A stretch of DNA of 64,000 nt, taken from NCBI GenBank assembly GCA_008638375.1, contig CM018043.1:36443481-36507480 (forward strand), in the 5' to 3' direction. The translations under genes were made by a program, and so were the position numbers. Origin of the DNA: Nyssa sinensis (taxonomy: Eukaryota > Streptophyta > Magnoliopsida > Cornales > Nyssaceae). Shown piece after piece: positions 33,839 through 47,879 of the stretch (position 1 is its first letter; every line of letters starts with the position of its first letter). A model generated the notes under the pieces. That model searched no databases, was not told the origin of the DNA, and was given only the letters and a program-made list of their open reading frames with translations.

Positions 33839-36800
33839 ACTAGAAAGCCCTAGATCCGGGGGCTAAGGCACGGAATGGGAAGGTGTTAGGTATCCATTCC
33901 ACCTGATTCGAGTGGATCGGACTCAAATGTTCATCCATAAGACATTTTTATTAAAGAAAAATGAAGAAGTAGGAGAAATGACATGGCATGTGAAACACCT
34001 ACCTCCAAAAAAATAAGGTAATTAAGACAGTGAAATAAAGATTACCTAGATACAGACCTTTCCAAGTCCCTATTGGACACTATGTCAGGACATGACCTCA
34101 ATTGAGGTTAAAAGCTAACCTAATCATGGGTCAGTTGACCTATAGTAGGTTAATAAAACTAAATGAGTTGAGTGATCAATACATCACTAACCTAAAGTGA
34201 GGGAAATATTACACCAAATATGGTGAATTAATAAATAAAATAATTATTTATTAATTAGAGAAAAATAGAGAAAAAATACATAAAATTCTATAAAAATAAA
34301 ATAAAAATATAGAAAAATTTATCATACATTATGTGAACTATACATGATGAAAATAACCAAATACACAATCATATGTGTGTATATATATATATATATAGGA
34401 AAATAAAGAGAAATGAAGGAAGTTGAAGAAAAATAATTTAAAATTATTTTTGATCATCATGTGACTTGCAAATGATGAAGAAATTAGATAATACACATCA
34501 TGAAATAGAAAAAGAAACTAGTCACCGAAAAGTTAGGCTCCGCTAGAGCGCCGACTATAACCTCACTTTTGATAGGCAAGCTCTATTCCAAATGTAGATT
34601 AGACACTAGAAATGGAATCTACAAAAAAAAAAATGGTCCAAAAACATTAACACCTATCGCTGGAAAAAAGGTCACCGTAGTTAGAGAAGGTGATCGGTGC
34701 CGACGAGTTCCTCTTTAGACAAGTCAACCTAGACCAGGTTGGTGAACGGGTTGAATTAGGTTTCAAGTAGGCTCGGGTTGCCCGCGTAAAAAAATGGATC
34801 ATAGCATACATTACACGATGTCATTTTGGTTTTAGTTGATGATGTTGCACTGATGCACTGCTGACGCAATGAATCGGCTCAGACCGGTTGGTTTTCATAG
34901 GTTTAGCCACGGTTCAGTTGAGTTGTGACCAAGCTGGTTGGCTCTTAATAGTGGCATAACAAACTGAACTGGAACACCTTATATTCATAATTTAACCACA
35001 AAGTTTATATAAATTTCATTAAGACCCAGAAAAATAATTAATAACTATTTTTAAGCCCTTAATTAAATAGGTAAAATTACCATTTTACCCTAGGCCTAAA
35101 TACAATGTAACAAAGGCCAATTAAAATGTAAGAAGAGTCTAACTCAATATTTTTTAGCATTTCAGACTCAATAGCGGAGCTTGATTTGGGAAATCAGACC
35201 CCAAAATATATGAATAGACAAATTGAACTAATTCTAAATATATCTTATTATATTAATTTGACTACCAAATGAACACAAATGACTATGAAGGTACCTACCC
35301 TAAGGTTTTCCGGCATTTTAGAATTAACAGTGGCATCCATTTCGTCAAACGAGGTATCAAAAATACAAACACATAGAAATGTGTAATTCTCAAACTACCC
35401 TTAATGATGTATGGGCTACCAAACTGACTAAGAAAAATTAGAAAGGAAAAAACTTAACATTGTTGGATGCTCTGGACCTAATGATAAGGTTTAATTGAGT
35501 ATCCGAGTACCCGAACATGGTTCTGCATGAAAGTATAAAATTATGAAAAGGCCCCTATACCTAAAGTAAGCCATAGAAAGGCTAATTAAGATCTGAAATG
35601 GTGGCCAAATGGGTCTATTTATAGGAAAAAATGGTAGACTTGACCTAATGGCCCAAAATGAATTTCACAGATGAAAGGTTGAGATCAAGTCTTAAATGAC
35701 AATTACTTGAATATAAAGAAAGTAGAATAATTATTCTAATTAATAAGTTAAAATTAAAAATAAAAAATGAAAATGATTTCCTAACCAATGAGATTAATGT
35801 CTATCATGATGAATCATTGAGACACTAGAAAAATAAAAGTTTAAATCTAATTAAACTTTTAAAAATGAGATAATTAAAGAGAAAGTTCCTAACCACCCAA
35901 ACGCTATCTATATCCTATATATATAATAAATGTGTTTATAATATATATATATATATATATATATAATTCTAATAATGTGGACTAATCATGTGATTGTTTA
36001 TAATTTGTTGGCCAATCACAATGCACCTAACATTAAATGACCGATGAAAAACCCCAAACAAGGTGGACCAATCACATGAATGTCAACCATTCACAGATCA
36101 ATTACAACCAAAATGACACCTAATGTACTAATGAGATTTAAGATAAATATCATTTAACACATGATAAATCTTAAAATGAAAATGATAAATCCTAAAAATA
36201 AAATGAGAATTATTAGTTAGGATTACCAAATTGCCCCCAATTTGGTAGAGAATCTCTAGACCAACCCCCCAAGGAATAAAAAAGTGTCCAAGTTATCCTT
36301 AAAAGGATGAAATTACAAAATTGGCCCTAAAGGGGTAAAATATCATAAAAATTATAGTAATGCCCTTTAGATAATCGAAGGGCCTACTAGGGGCAAGACT
36401 GTGCCAAAATTACCAAAATGTCCTATTAAGGGGAAAATGGTGGCAAAATTATCAAAATACCCCTAGAAAGTGAAAAATCTCTAGAAGTTACCAAATTACC
36501 CCTAAAGGATAGGGAAACACTTGAAATTACCATAATGCCCTTGAGATCCAAAGATGTGCAAAATTACGAGAATGTCCTTAGGGGTCAAAATGTGCAAAAA
36601 TTACTAAAATACCCTTAGGTAGTATAATATCCTGACCCAATTAAGTGAAGCAATTAAGCATAATGATAATTATTATAAGATAACTTTCTTAATAATCATA
36701 GACAAATTCTACTTAAAACTAATAGTCTATGAATATGGAGACAAATGTATAAATGCGAGCAATTAGCTATGGATTGGAGATCATCAATTTTAAGAAAGTG

Positions 36801-37256
36801 ATTTAATGACGACGATCATAACTTGATGAAAAATTACGTTTGGCATTAATCGAGGACTAACACATGATAATTTTGAAAGATTAGTGCATGAAATACACCA
36901 AGGCAAGACAAGTAATATATAGACAAAGTATGCTTAATCAAAAAGTTTTGCAAAAATTATAAGAGACTTTTGTGAGATTTAAAATGCAAAGTTTGGGAAT
37001 AAATAAAATACTTTAACATTCAATATAATGCATACATAAAGGAAAATGGAGAAAAAAGAGCCTTAAAAAGGCTCCTACGAAGTTTTGAACCAAGACCAAA
37101 AAATAAGGAATAACTTATACCAAAAAGAATAACTAACTAGGCTATAAGCACTTTTGTGCTATATCAGCCACATGAAAAGTATATAACATGAAGGTATGTA
37201 GGGAAATTCAGAAAAATGAGACACGTGCCATCACCCTACAACACCTTAATTCCAAC

Positions 37257-37868
37257 TGATATACCATAAAAGAGCAGGCCAATCAGCACTTGACACGTAT
37301 GACTATGAATCCGACTCACGCTCGGCTAACTCAGCTCACGCTCAGCCAATGGCTAAGCGCTCGAACATTCAGAATAGGATAAAAGATCGGAAGTGGCCGA
37401 GCATATGCCTCTAGAGCACATGTATATCCAGATAAGGATCTCAGAGTCAATTACAGGATCCAGACCAACACTCCAGACCTCGTCACCGCCTTAACGGTTG
37501 CCGAGCAGGGAATAAGGAAACAGTCCCCAACACGAAAACAGTCTTCAACAAGGAAACTACCATCTATGGTTATCTCTATGCAAAACTCCACAAGGTAACT
37601 GCAATCTCCGATGATCAAATCCCTATATTCATGGCTCCGAATCCTAATCAACTTAGGAAGGCCACGGTCTATAAATCAAACCCTAAAGGTACGCTTTATT
37701 TTCATGCTCATTCTTTGGCTTTCAATACAGTCTTTTCAATTCAGTTTACTTACTTAAGCATCGGAGCGGCTACCGTCGGAGCCAATCCGGTGGTCCTCTG
37801 ATCGTCTTTCTGAGTGTTCTACAGGTCACGGAGCCCACACTTATTCCGAGTCAAAAAGTGCAGCATCA
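37257..37868 (+). repeat. T2 5' LTR
   Basis: It runs TGATATACC to GTGCAGCATCA, with a sense TATA box at 37670-37677 (TATAAATC) and one copy of the 63-bp block that T1 LTRs have doubled. The primer-binding site follows at 37869. Confidence 0.9.
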
Positions 37869-37945
37869 GTTTGACGCCGTCTGTGGGAACGACTAATCTC
37901 CAAGTGCTCTATTCACAAACTCATCTCTTTCCTCACCAGAAAACT

Positions 37946-40312
37946 ATGGCCCCAAATCTCCGACCGCGACAGAATACCTTAGAATCCGCAAAGCTCTCAA
38001 CGTTGGCCGTCTGCTCCATGAGCAAGGGGGCCAACGATTGATCCCATGCGACAAGAGATCGAATTGATCAAACGACACAATGAACTGGTGCAAGAACAGT
38101 TGCTTGCCATTACTAGAACACTGGCAACGCTCACACAGAATCAAGGGATGAGCCCTCGTAACCCACCGGTCAACATTGCTGCGGAACACAACCCTCTATT
38201 AACACTGAGAATGAAGAGCCCCACGAGCAGGTTCCAAATAACCAGCCTGGGCACCCCCAGGGTGTTGCCCGCGTTGGAAGAGATCCACAACCGTCAACAG
38301 CTCCAGGCTGGGGAACATCAGCCTTCGTCCCTAACGTCCATTATCGGAGCACTACTCGAGCCCCAACTCCAAGGGCTTCGGGAGCACATCCGGCACCACA
38401 GGAGCCTCATCCCCATGCAGCACCAATCCCTCCGGTTCGGAACCCTCTTCCGTCCAAGGAACGTACTCAACCCTACTACCCTGAAGTCGAGGCTGTCAGG
38501 CAGGGTTCACAAGATGTCAGACTCAGAGACCCGCGGAGGGTAGAAGAAATTGCCGAGTCCATGGACCGAACAATTGCTTTGAGAGGTGCCCAGAACCCTC
38601 TAGAGCAAGACAAGTTGGCCAGGCTGCTCGGAAGACTGGCCACCCTATTCACTCACGCCATCATGTTAGAAGAAAGGCCCAGAAAGTTCATGGTGCCCAA
38701 GTTCACCCTGTATGATGGGTCTAGAGATCCAGGAGATCATCTCTCACACTACCAGCATACGATGGCCCTCCACGGGGCCTCTGACGCTTTCATGTGCCGA
38801 ACTTTCATCACTAGCTTGAAGGGAACTGCTCTAAAATGGTTCCATAACCTCCCTCCGAACTCGATTACCAGCTTCTATGAGCTCGGTAGATAATTCCTGG
38901 ACAGGTTTATGACCAGCAGAAGGCTCAGAAGGGGATCGGAATTCCTGTTAAATGTCAAGCAGACTAAGGAAGAGTCCCTCAGAGCCTACATTGCTCGCTT
39001 CAATGCCGAACTCACTGAGATCATTGACTGCAGCCCAAAATTCCTTGTGGCTGCCTTAACTGCTGGACTTGCTCACGGTGGCTTCAGAGACTCCTTGACA
39101 AAGAGCCCTCCAGCAGACATGGCGGCACTAATGGATTGAGCCAGGAAATATATCAACCTGGAAGAAGCCAACCGCACATCCCAAAAGGGCAAAGATCAGA
39201 CCCAGAGGGATAATCCAAAGAGGGAGGATCACAAGAAGGAAGACCACAGAAGAGACTCCAGCAAGAAGAGGGCCAGGAACCCAGAGAAGAGAACAGCACC
39301 CAGAGCTGTGTCCAATTCCGGACCAAGGGAGTTCACTAACTTCACTCCTTTGAACACTACATCGAACTAGGTAGTCCGGCAGATTCGAGATCGGGAGAAC
39401 CTGAGGTGGCCGGAACTAATCAAAGGAGATCCCAGTCTTCGGGACCAAAGTAAGTACTGTAATTTCCATAAAGATCATAGACATACGACTAACTCATGCA
39501 GGACCCTCCGGTATGAGATAGAACAACTCATAAAGAAGGGGCGTCTTCGGGAGTTCGTCAAGCAAGACGGAAGGAAGAACCCCCAAGAAGACAAGCCTCA
39601 ACAACGGCCAGACCAAAGGCCCCAGCAGAGGCAGGAGCATAGGGAAGGACGAAACGAGCCTCAGAGGCAGAACAACTATGTCATCTACGTCCTCCATGCT
39701 GACTCCCCTATTACAGAAATGTCCAACAGGACAAGAAAGAGATATGCTCGGAAGGCCAGAGCTGCCCCGAACGTATTGCAGATCTCCAACGTTGAAAAGA
39801 GACTCAAGCCAGCACCGAAGATCCAATTCACCGAATAGGACCTAGTGGGGGTACACTGCCCTCACAGTGATGCCCTCGTCATCACTCTCAAAATTGCCAA
39901 TTTCGAGATCAGGAGAGTCTTGGTCGATACTGGCAGCTCCGTCAATATACTATTCCATAAGCCACTTAAACAGATGGGAATGGACCACGACAACGTCAAG
40001 CCCACCACTGCCGTAATGGCAGCTTTTTATGGCAATCTCAGCACTCCCTTGGGGAGAATCGACCTTCCTACTACTATAAGAGAGGGTGAAGGGCAAAAGA
40101 CCACCATCTCGGAGTACATGGTGTTGAATATGAAATCTCCCTATAACGTCATAATCGGGAGACCTTGGTTGCACCAGATAGGAGCATTCACCTCGACCCT
40201 CCATCGGTGTCTGAAGTATGTCCACAACCAGAACGTTCACTCTGTCAGAGGGTGTCAGCCAACCTCCCGGGAGTGCCATGCTATTGCACTCAAGGAGAAG
40301 GCCACCAAATAG
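37946..40312 (+). pseudogene. T2 gag-protease polyprotein, broken
   Basis: ATG at 37946 opens MAPNLRPRQN as in T1, but frame changes follow in the N-terminal third. The gag core is at 38561-38893 (KFMVPKFTLYDGSRDPGDHL), cut by a TAA (Gln in T1). The zinc-binding block is at about 39455-39500. The protease at 39845-40312 has LVDTGSSVNILF and VIIGRPWLHQ. Further stops at 39137, about 39367 and 39838 sit at Arg or Gln codons of T1. The terminal TAG at 40310 is shared with T1. Confidence 0.85.
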
Positions 40313-40318
40313 CAATTA
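40310..40318 (+). promoter_or_regulatory. Stop codon in TMV-type readthrough context (T2)
   Basis: TAG CAA TTA between protease and RT, identical to T1. The downstream frame stays open from 40313 to 41293. Confidence 0.55.
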
Positions 40319-41930
40319 CAGTACATTCGGGACTGTGCAGTTCCAGTTCTCACCCACACTCCCGAGGTGGAAGGTTGCTCATCCAGCATTGAAGAACCCT
40401 TGAGCCCAAGGGGACGAGACAGCCGAGCCAAACCTGTCGGCGAACCCATCAAAGTGTTGGTCAGTTCAGAATTAGAGGGGCGTTATTTATACATCGACCC
40501 AGATCTGACGCACACCGAGCAGGAGAAGATTGTCAGGTTTTTAAAAAACAACCTCTCTATATTTGCTTGGGAATCCAAGGACATGGAGGGTATAGATCCT
40601 GACCTCATAACTCATAAGCTGATGGTAGATCCAGATCACCCACCAGTCAGACAGAAGAGAAGACCGATTGCTCCTGAACGGCATAGGATTATAAATGAAG
40701 AAGTTCAGAGGCTGCTTGAAGCTAGGATGATACGAGAAGTGTTCTATCCCGAGTGGCTAGCCAATACCGTCCTGGTCAAGAAGAAAAATGGTAAGTGGAG
40801 AGTCTGCGTTGACTATACAGACCTAAATAAGGCGTGCCTCAAAGACAGCTTTCCACTACGGAGGATAGATCAACTGGTTGACGCCACTGCGGGGCACGAG
40901 CTCATGAGCTTCATGGATGCCTACTCTAGGTATAATCAAATTCAGATGTACCCTCCAAACCAAGAGAAGACAGCCTTCATAACCGAACAAGGTTTCTACT
41001 GTTACAGAGTAATGCCTTTCGGTTTAAAGAACACTGGAGCCACTTATCAACGGTTGGTGAACAAGATGTTCAGTCCACTACTCGGCAGTACTATGGAGGT
41101 ATACATCGATGACATGCTGGTCAAAAGTCAGCAGAAAGGTAGTCACCTCCAGCACTTAGCCCAGACCTTCGATATCCTCAAACAGCACAAGATGAAGCTC
41201 AACCCCTCGAAATGTACCTTCGGGGTTACGAAGGGAAAATTCTTGGGATACATTGTCTTTCAGAGGGGTATCGAAGCAGACCCCACTCAGATCTAAGCTC
41301 TGATTGGACTGAGGTCACCAAAAACCAGAAAAGACATTCAGGCACTAAACGGTAGAATCGCGGCACTGAGCAGATTTATCTCCAAATCTACTGATCGCTG
41401 CCTACCTTTCTTCAAAGCTCTGAAGGGCAACAAAGCTTTGCAGTGGACAGAAGAATGCGAGAAAACTTTTAAGAACTGAAGGAGTATCTAGCCTCTCCAG
41501 AGCTTCTGTCAAAACCAGTACAGGGAGAAAAGCTACTGTTGTACCTTGCAGTCTCTGAAAACGCGGTCAGCTCCGCATTAGTCAGACAGGACAGAGGAGT
41601 ACAGAGGCCCATATTCTATGTCAATAGGGCACTACTTGACACGGAAAAAAGATATCCAGAAGTAGAAAAGCTAGCCTATGCCTTGGTCATATCAGCTCGA
41701 AAACTCCGACCTTATTTCCAAGCCCATCCAATTGAAATCCCAACTGCCTATCCTCTAAAGTCAATACTGAGGAAACCTGAGGTATCGGGAAGATTAGTAA
41801 AGTGGTCTGTGGAGTTAGGGAAATTCGACATATCATATGTGCCTCGAAGCTCCATCAAAGGGCAGGCTTTAGCTGATTTTGTTGCCGAGTTCACCCCAGC
41901 ATTTCAAGACAAGGCACAGCTCATCAAAAC
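40313..41930 (+). pseudogene. T2 reverse transcriptase and Ty3 RNase H
   Basis: It is open from 40313 to 41293 with RT landmarks VLVKKKNGKWRVCVDYTDLN, YRVMPFGLKNTGATYQRLVN and VYIDDMLVKS. A TAA at 41294 replaces a Gln codon of T1. A 1-bp loss near 41470 shifts frame before the RNase H part resumes (41539 on: YLAVSENAVSSALVRQD). Confidence 0.88.
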
Positions 41931-42324
41931 TTCAGGAACCTGGCTGCTCTACATCGATGGATCGTCAACCGATCAAGGCTCGGGAGTAGGCCTGGTGCTA
42001 TAGACCCCTGATGGGCTTACGTCAGAAAAAGCAGTCAGCTTGGGATTCAAAGCTTCGAACAATGAAGCAGAATATGAAGCCCTAATCTTAGGCATCAAGT
42101 TGGCCCAGGAGTGTGAGGTTCAGAACCTCAAAGTCTTCTCAGACTCCCAATTGGTGGTAAGCCAAGTCTTGGAAGAATTCGCCATTAAAGATGATAGGAT
42201 GCTCCGGTACTCCGAACTGGTGAACCACTTGAAGCATTCCTTCCAGACATTCACTATCCAGAAAATTGAAAGAAGCTAGAACTGCAGAGCAGATGCTTTG
42301 GCTAACATGGCGTCCCGCCTAAAG
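41931..42324 (+). pseudogene. T2 archaeal-type RNase H, split by E2
   Basis: LLYIDGSSTDQGSGVGLVL, then a TAG at 42001 (Gln in T1), SNNEAEYEALILG, VFSDSQLVVSQVL and a TAG at 42277 (Gln in T1). The frame reaches the TAAAG target site at 42320 and resumes at 46504 after E2, ending at TAG 46542. Confidence 0.8.
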
Positions 42325-45300
42325 TGTCACGACCCGAAACCCACCCTCTGCGGATTACAGGATCGCGATCGCCGCCCCGAGACCCGAAGGCCCCGAGACA
42401 AGGCTCGCATCTGCAGCGGTACCGAATAGATGTGCTACACATGATTGCGGAAGCGTGAAAAACTTTTTCTTTTCTTTTCTCATTTTTTTAAATTAGGCAC
42501 ATCCGTCCGATACTGCTGTTTCCATACATAGCATACATGGTTACACATTCAGAGTATAACTAAACTTAAAGACTTCATACACTAATACAGTACATATTCG
42601 ATTGCCCTGAGGGCCTATTACATATTCTTACTCTGTCTATTAATACAAAACATACTACTAATGTTCATAGGTTCTTCAAAAGAAACTATTTAATCATATC
42701 CTTCCAAAATCAGCTAGACTCATCGTCGTTGTCCTTAAGACCCTGTCTGCTGCATCACCTGAAAGGGGGGGTCCGAACAAAGTCCGGGTAAGCTAATCTA
42801 AGCTTGTGAGCAATTCCAGTGTTCGTCATGGGGTTTCCAATTAGCAGTGGTTTTTTTGTACATAAGAGTGTAAAACATTCACTGCCAATTGCTTATACAA
42901 TTTAGAATACAAGGTACATGCATTCTTAAAACAAATAGCTTTGAAACATTTTAAGTATTCAAGCTATACTTATACTTGTCAAATGGAGTGTGAAACTCGA
43001 ACATATGCATTTCAAATAAATAGCTTTGAAACATTTAAAGTATTCAAGCTAAGCTCGTACTTCGATAAATAGAGTATATAACTCAAAACATATGCATTTC
43101 AAATGGCTTGAAAACATTTAAGATATTCAAGCAAAACTCGTACTTTGATAAATAGAGTATATAACTCAAACATATGCATTTCAAATGGCTTGAAAACATT
43201 TAAGATATTCAAGCAAAACTCATACTTCATCAGATAAAGTATATAACTTTAAATCACATCAATATGTATTTGAAAATGAGGGTAAAACCTGCTTTCATTT
43301 CCAAAATCACTTGTCATCTTTTCTCTTTAATTAGGTGAAATCTGTTTCGAACCAGACTCCCATTTTACTGCCAATACTGTCGATCTCATTTGCCTGGGGG
43401 ATTAGATCCTGCTACCGGGCATTTACTGTTGAATCCCGAAGGATTTCAACATCACATAGGGTGGTACTTAGTACCGTTTATCTTGTAAAACATTTATCAC
43501 ATAACTTCTTCAATAGATACTTTCATGAATAATTAAAACATGAAATGTATAAAACATTTATCACATAACTTCTTCAATAGATACTTCATGAATATTTAAT
43601 ACATGAAATGTATAATTTCTACAATAGGACTTCAAATACTTGTAACTATCAAATTCAGGATATTTAACATAATTTGGCATTTAAAACTTTAGACATGCTG
43701 AAATATGTTTTAAGAAAACTATGATAAATACCAATCACTGAGCATGTCATATAGAGTTATAAAACAGTACTATTAAAAGCTGAATCATGTAAATACTCAA
43801 TTTGAAACTTCAAATACTTCATATCTTTGAACTTAAAACTTTTTCAAATCCATGGAGTTAAATCTCCAATTCAAACACAGGGTTACTCACCTTGATTCTT
43901 TAGGGTTAGGGCTAAATTGCGCCTTCCCACTTCCTTGTAGTTCCTAAGAACAATTTATAAACATCTCATCAACTTCACATTCATTGAAATATCATCTCGA
44001 TATTCCTTAACTTATGCTTAAACCGTAGTAGATCCTAAAACGATTTCACAATTTCATAGGTACTTAATTTAACTCGTACTTGTAACCTATGACATAATTT
44101 AACGTGTTAGAAATTGAATTTATTCCAATTTATACTCTTCTGGGAGTTCCATTAACTTTAATTTAAAGTTATTTATTTGACATGTTTACGTGTCGTGTCT
44201 TTTCGTATTTCGTTTCTCGTACTTGCCTTAGTATTAGTACTTTGGCATTGTTTTAGTTCATAGTCATCTAACAGATGCTATTCATCAAATTTTATGTCTT
44301 TTTATTTTAGACATTTCTTTTGGTCAAATAGACTCTACCATTGAGTCCGGAGCGTCGAAGAAAGTCGGTTTAGGCTTTCCTAATATTTAATTCAGACTGT
44401 TATATGTAAAAGGACAAAATGGTCATTTTATCGTTTTACGTGTCACATTTTTCTGTACTCTGTTTTGTAATTTGGACTCCATTTTTGAGTCCGGGATGTC
44501 AAAGAAAGTTAATTTAGACCTTTTCTGATCTCATTTCGGCTTTAGGGGTACCAGGAGTATTTTGGTCTTTTTACCCCTTTACGTGTCTTTATTTTTTGGG
44601 ACTCCATTTCGTGTTGTGGACCTCACCATTGGACTCAGAAGGTCCAAGATAGTAAGAATACACTAATAACTTGTAAAGTTTGGGTCAGGGGTATTTTGGT
44701 CATTTACCCCTTACCTGTATTTATTTTTCTGGGCTCCGTCTCGTAAAACCGACCCTACCATTGATCTCAGAATGTCCAAAATAGTAAAATTACACTATTC
44801 ATATATTTAATTTGGACTTCGTTTGCTCTATTTATGCCACAAGGGCAAAATAGTAATTTAACCTTATTTATTAAATAATTAAATTAATTATTTAATTATT
44901 TAAATATTTTCCCAGGGGTGTATTTGTACAAAATTCCCAAAATCTGGGCCACAGTAGAATTCCCCAAAACAGTTGGGGTCAATCCGTAATTAACCAAAGG
45001 TTTGGTTTATTTCATTTTAGTTAAAACAGAAAACCAGTGGGTTTGGTCCAAATATAAGTGAACCGGTCTGGTTCAGTGGTTACCCAACCGGTCTATCCGG
45101 TTTATTACGTGTGGCTGACGTCATCATGACGTCAGCCCTAGGTCTCTTTTTAAATCAACCGACAATCAAAACGGTGGCGTTTTAATTAATCGGTGGCAAG
45201 CCCAGAGGCTGCCACCTGTCCGAGTCAACTTAGCCCCATTTTTAAAACGAGTTGACTCGTCTTCATCTTCCCCACTCCACCGACTGAAAAACCCTAGTTT

Positions 45301-46503
45301 CAGTCTCCCTTTTTCTTCTATTTCGTGCATTTCTACTCAGCCATTCACTACTGTTTTGGTCCCAATTTAATCCTAAGACACAAACGAGTAGATTGGCATT
45401 CGTTTTGGAGTTTAAAACTCTCGCATGTGTTCGGTTTTGAGGTGGATAATCCGAACTGTTATTTCGGTTGTTCATGCTCGTTTTTTAACCAAAATGCATG
45501 AGGTTTCGTTTGTTATGATCCCCTCTTCATGGGGATTCATATATCGTTCTTAAACATCGAGTTAACACAAGGTTTTAAGGGTTGAATTTTACACCCGAAA
45601 TCTGCAACTCAATATTTGGGGGCCTTTGCTTATGATTTTTGGTCGCGTTTGATGGTTTTTAAAACCCTCATGACTTCTTCTTGAAGCCTTGATAAGCCAA
45701 GACAAGTTTAAAGGAACTCGGTTCAGACCTGCCATGGGCAAGGTCTTTAATGGCTGTCTCAACTGGGTTCTGTGTTTTTATGTATTTTGAAGCTCAAAAT
45801 CCATTCTTAAACTGATCTAAACATGTTTTCCATGTCATATGTACAATATAAAAGCTTAAAAACAGATTATACATGGAGAAATTTTAGAGAGAGAAAAAGT
45901 GGAAGCTTGAGTTTTTCTCACCTTTCACCACTGTTTTCTCTTTCTTTCTTGCTCCAAACTCTTCTTCTATCTCCTCAGTTCTTCTTCTTTTGGTTTCTTT
46001 TGCAAGAGATCAGCATCCATTGCATGTTTAGCTTTTAAAGCAAGGTAGCCGACCTCTCTCTCTCTTCATGTTCTCTCTCTCTCTACAGCTATCTCTCTCT
46101 CTCTCTACATTCTGAATTCTAGCCCTACACAGCTCTCCCATCTCATAAATTTTAACTTTTCTCTTTTCTTCTTTGCATTTAATTTTACATAAGATATTTT
46201 ACATATATTATATACATATATATACATATACACATATATATACAAGACACACACTCACACATGAGAACACACACACACAACCGACACACACACACCTTCA
46301 CACTTGGTCACCTTTTTACTTTTTAACTTATTCACATTTCTTTCATTTAATATATATATACACATATATATATAACTAATACATATAATTATACATTTTC
46401 CTATAATTAATTAATTAATTTAATAATTAATTAATTATATATATAATTTCTTTTCCTCGTAATACGTGCCATGTGACCCGGTATCCCGGGTCGGGATATT
46501 ACA
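42325..46503 (+). mobile_element. E2, 4.18-kb TGTCACGACCC-type LTR unit inside T2
   Basis: TGTCACGACCCGAAACCC to CCCGGGTCGGGATATTACA, flanked by TAAAG on both sides (42320-42324, 46504-46508). T1 provides the empty site: its minus strand reads gcctcaaatctgaag where T2 has the split. It shares with E1 its ends, the 'catggggttt..agtggttt' block, the 'tctgtttcgaaccagactccc' block and the paired TGACGTCA sites. (CT)n and (AC)n runs lie near 46040-46300. No coding sequence was found; it is probably a solo LTR. Confidence 0.85.
45116..45134. promoter_or_regulatory. Paired TGACGTCA sites in E2 (as-1-like)
   Basis: TGACGTCATCATGACGTCA, differing from the E1 site by one central base although the flanks have diverged. 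Confidence 0.5.
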
Positions 46504-46544
46504 TAAAGTCTGAAGCAAACTCCACAGTAAAAATCTCTTATTAG

Positions 46545-47857
46545 CCAGGACCTAGCATAGAGAAAGCCCAAGTTGCTCAAATTACTGAACAGCCCCAGAA
46601 TTGGATGACTCCAATCCTCCAGTACCTACAATCCGGGCTCCTCCCAGAAGACAAAAACAAAGCTAGGAGAATCCGAATCAGAGCGGCTCGGTACCTGATC
46701 CTGAACAACAAGCTATACAGAAGGTCGTATTCTCAACCTCTATTAAAATGCTTAGCTCCAGAAGAATCACAATATGTCTTGGCTGAAATACACGAAGGGA
46801 TTTGTGGGAATCATAATGGAGGCAGAACTATAGCTCACCGAGCTCTGTCCCAGGGCTATTACTAGCCAAACATGCTAAGGCAGGCTAAGGAGTATGTCCA
46901 GAAGTGCGACAAATGCCAAAGGTTTGCCCCATATCAACACCAGCCTCATCACGAGCTCATCCCGATTCAAAGTCCTTGGCCCTTTACTCAGTGGGGGATG
47001 GCATCGTGGGTCCATTACCAAAGGCACCACCAAACAGGAAGTATCTCTTGGTAGCCATCGACTACTTCTCTAAGTGGGCCGAAGCTGAACCTCTAACACA
47101 TATCACAAAAAAGGAAGTTGAGAGCTTCACTTGGAAGAACATTGTTTGCAGGTTCGGTATACCACGTGTGATTATCTCTGACAATGGGACGCAGTTCACG
47201 GGTAAAGGCTTCAAGAAATTTTGTGAAAACCTCAACATTAGGCAACACTTTGCCTCCCTAGGCCATCCACAAGCGAATGGAAAAGCAGAGGTCACCAACC
47301 GAACGATCCTTGATGGATTAAAGAAAAGGTTGGAACAGGCCAAAAGAAAGTGGGCAGAGGAACTCCCTGGAGTTCTTTGCTCTTACAGAACAACCAGAAG
47401 AATGCCCACCTCTGAAACTCCCTTCTCACTGGCCTATGGTACAGAGGCAGTAATTCCAGTTAAGATCGGTATGCCAACCCTGAGGACTGAAGCCTTTGAG
47501 CAAGAATCCAATGATCAGCAGTTGGTGGAAAATTTGGATTTGCTTGAAGAAAGAAGGGATCAAGCCAGCATCAGGATGGAAGCCTATCAATAGAGAATGG
47601 TCGACAAATCCAAGGTAGGACTCAAGACGGTCAGCTTTCAAGTCGGAGACTTTGTCTTAAGAAGGGTCTTTCAAAACACCAAGGATCCCACTATGGGAAA
47701 GTTGTCACCAAACTGGGAAGGCCCCTACAAAGTAATGAAGGTTGTTAGGCCTACCACCTACTGGTTAGAAGACATGACTGGGAAGCCTATTCCTAGGCCG
47801 TGGAATGTGGAACATTTACCGAAGTATTACCAATATGAGATGTTTCTTTCCTTTTAA
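46545..47857 (+). pseudogene. T2 integrase, frameshifted
   Basis: The zinc finger is at about 46780-46920 (EIHEGICGNHNGGRTIAHR, CDKC), with a TAG at 46863 where T1 has Trp. A 1-bp deletion near 46999 moves the frame. The DD35E core follows in 46904-47593 (AIDYFSKWAEAEP, ISDNGTQ, NGKAEVTN), then a TAG at 47591 (Gln in T1). The C-terminal domain (PTMGKLSPNWEGPYKV) ends at 47857. Confidence 0.85.
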
Positions 47858-47879
47858 TTCTTCCAAGAAATGTCCATCT

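Noticed and set aside
42325..46503. E2 as a DNA transposon or Helitron
   Set aside because: TG-CA ends with a 5-bp TSD are typical of LTRs; the ends match only over a short inverted stretch and no transposase was found.
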